Shown: positions 31,701 through 37,033 of the stretch, piece by piece
Layout: every line of letters starts with the position of its first letter
How positions within the stretch are numbered: the stretch's first letter is position 1
Source of the DNA: Acanthamoeba lenticulata
Taxonomy: Eukaryota; Discosea; Longamoebia; Acanthamoebidae
DNA: 37,033 bases
Reading direction: 5' to 3'
Assembly: GCA_002179805.1 (NCBI GenBank)
Contig: NAVB01000423.1
Span: 1-37,033, forward strand
Notes under the pieces: generated by a model
Databases searched by the model: none
The model's input: the letters and a program-made list of their open reading frames with translations, nothing else
What the model was told of the DNA's origin: nothing
Program-made: the position numbers and the translations under genes

Positions 31701-33576
31701 GGAGCGGTCTCGCGCATCGAGCCCGCATTGGATCCAGGCGGGACCAGGGCGAGCGCTTGTGGCACGTTACTGTGCGTTTCAAATTCCAGGTGACGTCAGC
31801 ACAACTCCCAAGTCAGCTGATCAGGAGGAGGGTCCAACCTGGTGAAGTGCTGCTTGTAGAGAGGCACCACCGCTGCGGGGTCGTTGGCCGTCATGATGTC
31901 GAGCACGCAGCGGGCCAAAGTGGTCAGGAGCTGGCATTGGTCGACGAGGAGACGCCACCATTCGTCAAACATGACCCATGCTGGTCGGGGAAAAGGAAGA
32001 GAAGTCACACCTGATCGCAGTTGTAGAGGCCGTCATGGTCCACCGACGCCCAGAGCCCGGGCACGCCCGACGTCAGCACGAAGAGCCCCTGGGACTCGGG
32101 CACGATCGACGACAGCGCCGACGCTTCGCTCTGCGCGTTATCGTCATCACTCGGGAGGCCACTCTTGGCCGAATGAGCCGACGTGGGGAAGGGGAAGGGA
32201 CGGTACCGCGACCATGGTGTCCCGCCAGCCGCCGGCGATGGACAGGATGGGAACCGAGGCGGCCACTGCACTCGAGCCGTTCTGCGTGAGATTTTGCGCT
32301 TTACCTGCGCTCGCGTGGTAGGGAGGAGGAGGAGGAGGACCTTGGGGCTGCTCGTCGAGGGCCTGCTGCAGCCGCCAGTAGAACTGGGGGAGGGTGCGGT
32401 CGAATTGGAGCGACCTGCAGCCCCACCCCCCCAAAGCCGCAACGGCGGTCCGTTAATATAAAACGGATTTCAGGCACAGAGCGGCTGATCGTACGAGAGG
32501 CGGTGCGGCGTGCCGAGCGTGATGAGCGCCGAGATGGAGCCCGGGAGGTGGTTGCTGTGCACCACGCTTGCCCGGGCCACGAGCCCGCCCATGCTGTGCG
32601 CCACCACCACCACGGAGGTGGCTCCCTATAGACCCACCCGGCGGGTTAGCTTCACGAGCACGATCCCAGACACGAGGGAAAGATGGGGAAAGGAGGTCGC
32701 AGAAGCAGAGCTTTGGGCCGGGAGGGGGACGTGCGGTGCGTACCGGGACGTAGTGGTGGAGGATGTGGCGGATGCACTGGTTGACAAAGTGCGCCTGCTG
32801 ATCCAGCAGGTCGCCGCGGCAAGCCATTTGCCGCTTGGTGAAGTCGATAGTGAATACACGCACCTGGCAAAGAACACCACGATGTCGGGAAACAACATGA
32901 GGATGATCGTGATGAGGGATGAGATGGAGGCGAAAAGGCCATCGACGCGCGCAAGGTGCACCTTTTTGTGGTCGGGCACTTGCAGATCCTTGCGGTCAAA
33001 GACGTGGGCCAGGTGCCTGCCCTGGTCCCACTCCCCGGCGTGGCCGTGGACAAAGAGCACCGGGAACACGTCCTCGAGATGCGGCTGCTCGAGATCCTCC
33101 GCGTGGAGGAAGGCGTAGAGCTGGTCCTCGCCCTTGTTTTCGCGTCGTGTGAGTACACGAGCCGCGCTGTGGAGAAGGGAGATGATGCCGAGAGTGAGAG
33201 AGGCAACGTCGGGCGTAAGCCAAGGTCGACATGTTGGGGCGCACCTTGGGCGCTGCGGCCCACTGGCAGAGCCGAGCAACGGGATGGCAAGAAGCAAGCC
33301 CTCGGGACGCGGCGGACGGCATGTGTTTGGCGGCACAGTCCCAAAGTGGGCCCACAACGCAAAGAGGAACACGACCGCGGCGCCGGCCAGCGCGACTACC
33401 GAGGAGGCGCCCCGCACCCATCGCCAACTGCTGCCTGGCTTAGCACTCACGTTCTTGGGCTCTGTTCAAAGGAGCAACGTCAACACTTGACAAGATTGAT
33501 GAGAGGGATCTTCAAGATTAAAAGTGGGCATACGGCGGGAGAGGGGAAGAAGCGGCAGGGGTTGTGAATGCAGCAT
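28718..33576 (-). CDS. PGAP1: GPI inositol-deacylase (PGAP1/Bst1)
   Basis: 24 exons read leftward, from 33576-33534, 33461-33318, 33262-33208, 33166-32962, 32863-32744, 32625-32495 and on to 28963-28904 and 28805-28718; total 3042 nt, 1013 residues (human about 920). After one N-terminal membrane helix (VALAGAAVVFLFALW) comes the lipase fold: FPVLFVHGHAGEWDQGR (the family's PGNAGS loop), FTIDFTK, then VAHSMGGLVARA with nucleophile Ser ~200, TLGTPHRL and SIAGGWRD. A luminal beta-rich part follows, then a C-terminal bundle of about eight membrane helices ending in TYSSYALFMFFAVAFHRW. The enzyme removes the acyl chain from GPI inositol in the ER, licensing GPI proteins for export. Weak points: exons 2-3 (33461-33208) and the 41-nt intron 29547-29507 are tentative. 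Confidence 0.88.
31026..31115 (-). other. Probable GC-AG intron in PGAP1
   Basis: On the minus strand the exon ending at 31116 (GCACTCGAAG) is followed by GCATGC rather than GT. The interval is pyrimidine-rich and ends in GACGCAG at 31026. Splicing here keeps the frame and joins two conserved parts. Because the interval is 90 nt with no stop, read-through would add 30 residues, so retention cannot be excluded from sequence alone. Confidence 0.55.
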
Positions 33577-33766
33577 GAAGTTGTGCAGAGCCCATAAGGC
33601 GGTGAAAGAGAGTCTCGAGGGAGTGTTTCAAGGGACCAACACGCCCGCAAGGAGGAAAAGCGCCAGGTTCTCCCGTGGCGCCACACCCCCTCGGTCAAGA
33701 AAATAAAGCGCCGAAATTTCGTTGGCCGGCGTTTTTTGTTTTGAATTTTATTTTCTGGACAGGACT

Positions 33767-35792
33767 TCAGTGGCCGCCGGCGGCGCGCTTGCGCTCGTCC
33801 CGCTGGCGGCGCTTGAACTCTTCGCGCTTGACCAGGCGCGCTTCCCACTTCTGGCGCTTCTTCAGCTCCCGCAAGTCAATCACGCCAGCCTTGACGTTGG
33901 CAGTGCTGCTCGTGGTGTTCTCGTGCTGCGGTGCTTCCTCGTGCGGTGGCTGACCGGTCGCCTTCACTCGAGCGCCCTTCTTGGCGATCTTGGCGGGCAC
34001 CTCCCCAGTCTGCTGCAACGACGACCGGGACTGGGGGCGGGCTCGGGCCTCCTCACCAAAGAGGTCGTTGAGCCCACCCTCGCCATCTCCATCCTCCTCG
34101 TTGTCGTCCTCCTCCTTCGCTGCCCCGCCCACAAAGTCGTTGCTGCGGAACAAGGAGGCCTGGCTGACAAAGCTGCCCACGGCCGTGCTGTGGTGATAAT
34201 CATGGTACGTTGTAGTGGCAGGATCGGTGTTGAGGGCGACGCTCTCGCCGGTCTTGGCCATGTCCGTCTTCTTGTCGTCCTTCTTATTCTTCTTCTTCCT
34301 CTTGCTGGTGTTGTTGTTCTGCATGCTCGTCGCATCCGGCTGGTCGCCGGCGTCAAAGTTGATGGTGGCGCTGAAGCTCGCCGCGCAGTAGTCCGATTCG
34401 AAGGTGTGGCTGGCCGCGGGAGGGTTGAGGTCCTCGAGGGTGAGGGACAAGGCGACAGTCGGCTGGAAGTCGTAGAACGAGGCACTCGAGCCGCCGCTGG
34501 TGATGCTGTCCGCAGAGGGCAGGCTGTAGGAGACGGGCTCGTAGGAGGCCGACGAATGCGACAGCAGCGAAGCCGACGACGACGTCGGGAAGGGCGACAG
34601 CTCAAAGGGCGAGAAGGACAGCGAGGAGCCGGTGTCCGAGCGCGAACCAAAGGCGGCGGGGAGGTCGTAGGGGTTGGCCCACCCGCGCGCGTCGTCCTCG
34701 CCAGACGACATGGCATGCCCGGCCTGGTCGTCCGTGTCTCGCGCCGGAACATTCCGAGCATTCTCTTCGTCTTCTGCCGTCAGCTCCTCCTCGCACTGCG
34801 GCTGATCCTCGTTCCAGCTCGACTCCGGGACAAAGTCGGTCCAGGATTGTCTAGGCTGGCGCGGCTCACGCTCAGTGCGCGGACGCCGCGGCGCACGACC
34901 TTGGCGCCCGAACGTGAGCTCCTCTCCGAGCTCGTCCTCAAAGTCCCAGCGACGGTCGTCGGCGGCGCTGATCTCGCTAAAGTCACTCACCGAGTAGACC
35001 TCGTCAAACTCACAGTCCGGCTCGTTCACGTGCGCGGTCTCCAGCTCCTCGCGCATGGACTCGATCTGCGCGCGCAGCGGATCCACGCGCGGCATGCGCC
35101 GGCGCTCGTTTTCGAGGACGGCGTCCAGCTGGTCGAGCGTGTAGCGCTTGCCCTTGTACAGCGCGTAGGACTGTTGCTGCTTCGTCCCCCTGGTCGCCTC
35201 CAAGCTACGGCGTGCATGGAGCAGCGCGATCTCCTGAGCAGTCAACCGGCTCGACTCCTCGTGGCCCTGACCCTGGTGCCTCGCCTTGGCCTGCTTCTGT
35301 TACGCGGCGCGACCCAGCGCGTCAGCGCAGCTGCGTGGGGAGGGGGGAGGCTCGCACGTGCTCCACGGATAACGGACCCTTTGAGCCGCGCGGAGCTGCG
35401 CGGGCGTCATGCGCAGGGCGGACAGGTCGCGACGCACGGACTCGGCGTCCTGCGGCACCACTGCAGCGAGGGGCGCCCAGGACACGGTCAGGTTTCCCGG
35501 TGATGGCGGGTGAAGAACAGGGGTGAGGAGCCGGTACCAGCGAACCAGGTTGAGGTACGGACCGGACCACCCCAAGAATACTGGGTTTGGTAGGAATATT
35601 TCACCCGAACCAAGCCCTTCGCGTTGGAAATCACCACGGCCTGGTACCATGAATGAGATCGACGCACAAGCACCTGCCAAGTCCTCCGGTAAGTGGCCAC
35701 TTCTTTTACAAAAAGAACAACAAGCTGGAATAGCAAGTGCATACCTTATCTCCTGGCCGCAAGCGCGTCATCTTTGTCGGGGGGTCCTTCAT
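33767..35792 (-). CDS. Tudor/Agenet-like domain protein with long disordered region
   Basis: Four exons read leftward: 35792-35745, 35673-35559, 35460-35378, 35296-33767; total 1776 nt, 591 residues. The N-terminus, LRPGDKVLVRR then HSWYQAVVISNAKGLVRVKY, resembles a Tudor or Agenet beta-barrel, which in chromatin and RNA proteins reads methylated Lys or Arg. A helical, Gln/Arg-rich segment follows (ALRMTPAQLRAAQR, QEIALLHARRS, DQLDAVLENERRR). The middle ~350 residues are Ser/Asp/Glu-rich and probably disordered, with a basic KRKKKNKKDDKK patch. The end is a conserved-looking basic helix (LKKRQKWEARLVKREEFKRR). A nuclear role is an inference; no orthologue is recognised. The donor ending exon 2 could be GTACCT (used here) or an earlier GTCCGG in the same phase. 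Confidence 0.7.
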
Positions 35793-35978
35793 GTGTGCTA
35801 GTGTGTGTGTCCTTCTAGAATGCCGTTGTTGCCTGCGTACTCACGCTTGTTTTTGCTGTGTGGTGTCGTGTTCCCTTCATGATGCAAAAGCATGTGAAAA
35901 ATGTAGGATAATTAAATGTAGACAATCACGCGCACAAGAAAAAAGAGAAAAACATCCCGTGCTACAGCCGCCACTACG
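35793..35978. promoter_or_regulatory. Divergent promoter (Tudor-like gene / UXS1)
   Basis: The 186 bases between the two start codons are less GC-rich than the flanking exons. Both genes must start here. A run of GT dinucleotides lies at about 35800-35812. I see no confident core element. Confidence 0.55.
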
Positions 35979-36964
35979 ATGGACGCTTCCCAGCCCACTG
36001 TAACCTACAATGCAGGCACCATCAAGCGCAGAACCAATCGCATCTTGGTCACTGGTGGATGCGGGTTCATCGGATCGCACCTGATCGATCGTCTGATGCA
36101 GGATGAAAGCAATGAGATCATTTGCGTTGATAATTTGTTTTCGGGCAGCAAGTCCAACATCCAACAGTGGCTGGGCAATCCACGATTCGAGTTTCTCCGC
36201 CACGATGTAAGTTTGCCTGAGTGGGGTCACCACATTACTATTTATTTATTTTTTTAAGTTTTAAAAATATATTTCTACTTTGAAGCCTTGTGGCAGACAA
36301 CGCTCTTGATCTCACGCGTTGAGCTGCTACGGATTGGTGGTGGTTGCGGTGCTGCAGGTGACCGAGCCGCTCATGGTCGAGGTGGACCAGATCTATCACC
36401 TGGCCTGCCCCGCGTCGCCGGTCTTCTACCAGAACAATTCGATCAAGACCATCAAGACCAACGTGCTGGGCACGATGAACATGCTGGGCCTGGCCAAGCG
36501 CGTGCACGCCCGATTCCTCCTGTCCTCCACGTCCGAGGTCTACGGCGACCCCGAGGAGCACCCGCAGCGCGAGGAGTACTGGGGCCACGTCAACCCCATC
36601 GGCATCCGCTCGTGCTACGACGAGGGCAAGCGCGTCGCCGAGACCCTCGCCTTTGAGTACCACCGCCAGAACCGCGTTGACATCCGCGTGGCGCGCATCT
36701 TCAACACGTATGGGCCGCGCATGCTCGAGAACGACGGCCGCGTGGTCTCCAACTTCATCGTGCAGGCCCTGACCGGTCAGCGTCCTCCTCTTCCTCCTCT
36801 TGCCAGAGGCCAAAAGACTCTCAGAGGATGACTCACGCCCACAACCCAACCCAACGCAGGCACGCCGCTGACCGTGTACGGCGAGGGCCAGCAAACGAGG
36901 TCCTTCTGCTACGTCTCCGACTTGGTGACCGGCCTCATCGCCCTCATGCAAGGCGACTACATCG
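35979..36964 (+). CDS. UXS1: UDP-glucuronate decarboxylase (UDP-xylose synthase), 5' part
   Basis: Three exons are visible, 35979-36206, 36358-36775 and 36860-36964 (250 codons and one base), after which a GTGCGT donor opens an intron that leaves the window. The protein is an extended [15 protein letters not shown] binds NAD, and [11 protein letters not shown] holds the catalytic Tyr-xxx-Lys. [39 protein letters not shown] and [11 protein letters not shown] are signatures of UXS1 rather than of other sugar-nucleotide epimerases. It turns UDP-glucuronate into UDP-xylose. No N-terminal membrane anchor is present (unlike human UXS1), so it is probably cytosolic. About 70-80 C-terminal residues should lie to the right. 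Confidence 0.95.
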
Positions 36965-36990
36965 GTGCGTCTACTGCTGTGCGTTGGCTG

Positions 36991-37033
36991 TTTTTATTTT
37001 ATTTTATTTTATTTTATTTTATGTTATGTTATG
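36991..37033 (+). repeat. (TTTTA)n pentanucleotide repeat in a UXS1 intron
   Basis: About six TTTTA units are followed by two TTATG units and continue to the window edge. The repeat lies in the third visible intron of UXS1 and is likely polymorphic. Confidence 0.9.

Noticed and set aside
33722..35503. A 593-codon plus-strand open frame
   Set aside because: It is antisense to the minus-strand Tudor-like gene, whose exons join in phase and have a coherent protein; GC-rich coding DNA often leaves long open frames on the other strand.
24125..36964. A functional gene cluster for secretion and glycosylation
   Set aside because: PGAP1, the GT-B enzyme, the lectin and UXS1 share the secretory or nucleotide-sugar theme but are interleaved with unrelated genes on both strands; chance is the simpler reading.
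1..37033. tRNA or rRNA genes, CRISPR arrays, transposons or operon-like units
   Set aside because: I scanned for clover-leaf-like blocks, regular spaced repeats, terminal inverted repeats and transposase motifs and saw none I could support.

Overview
The window looks like nuclear DNA of a free-living amoeba, most likely Acanthamoeba or a close relative. This is an inference from four things: GC-rich codon use with AT-rich pockets inside introns; very dense genes on both strands (16 in 37 kb); many short GT-AG introns (mostly 60-120 nt); and a gene set of pure eukaryotic families with amoebal flavour (an SHK-like kinase-SH2 unit, helicase-associated domains without a helicase, a GH25 lysozyme). 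I see no prokaryotic, viral, CRISPR or transposon signature. The exon models were built by hand: I joined exons across splice sites and required the reading phase to be preserved. In every complete gene the exon lengths add up to a whole number of codons.

Left part (1-10323). A partial FG-repeat nuclear transport protein (Nup50/RanBP3-like) runs off the left edge on the minus strand. It diverges from a 24-exon plus-strand gene (1307-7458) encoding a single protein of about 1373 residues with the order pseudokinase - SHK-type linker - SH2 - PH - phospholipase D. This is the most unusual object in the window. CNOT10, a CCR4-NOT subunit with long Ser/Ala/Gln tracts, follows.

Middle part (10604-23848). 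A nuclear protein with two helicase-associated domains and a coiled coil lies on the minus strand, divergent from an ERGIC-53-like cargo lectin ending in KRKFF. An ankyrin-repeat protein with two C-terminal membrane helices, a secreted GH25 lysozyme (minus), the lysine methyltransferase METTL22 (minus), intron-less OHCU decarboxylase of the urate pathway and a Golgi-type GT-B glycosyltransferase follow.

Right part (24125-37033). Class I fructose-bisphosphate aldolase; an unrecognised 173-residue protein; an unrecognised type I membrane protein (minus); a 24-exon PGAP1 GPI-inositol deacylase (minus); a Tudor-like nuclear protein with a long disordered region (minus); and the 5' part of UDP-glucuronate decarboxylase (UXS1), cut by the right edge.

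Several genes share the secretory pathway (ERGIC-53-like lectin, PGAP1, GT-B glycosyltransferase, UXS1, secreted lysozyme), but eukaryotic gene order gives little functional information, so I do not read this as a cluster. Splice signals are distinctive: 5' splice sites are mostly GTRCGN with C at +4, the branch-point is often an extended CTGACGT, and two introns appear to be GC-AG.
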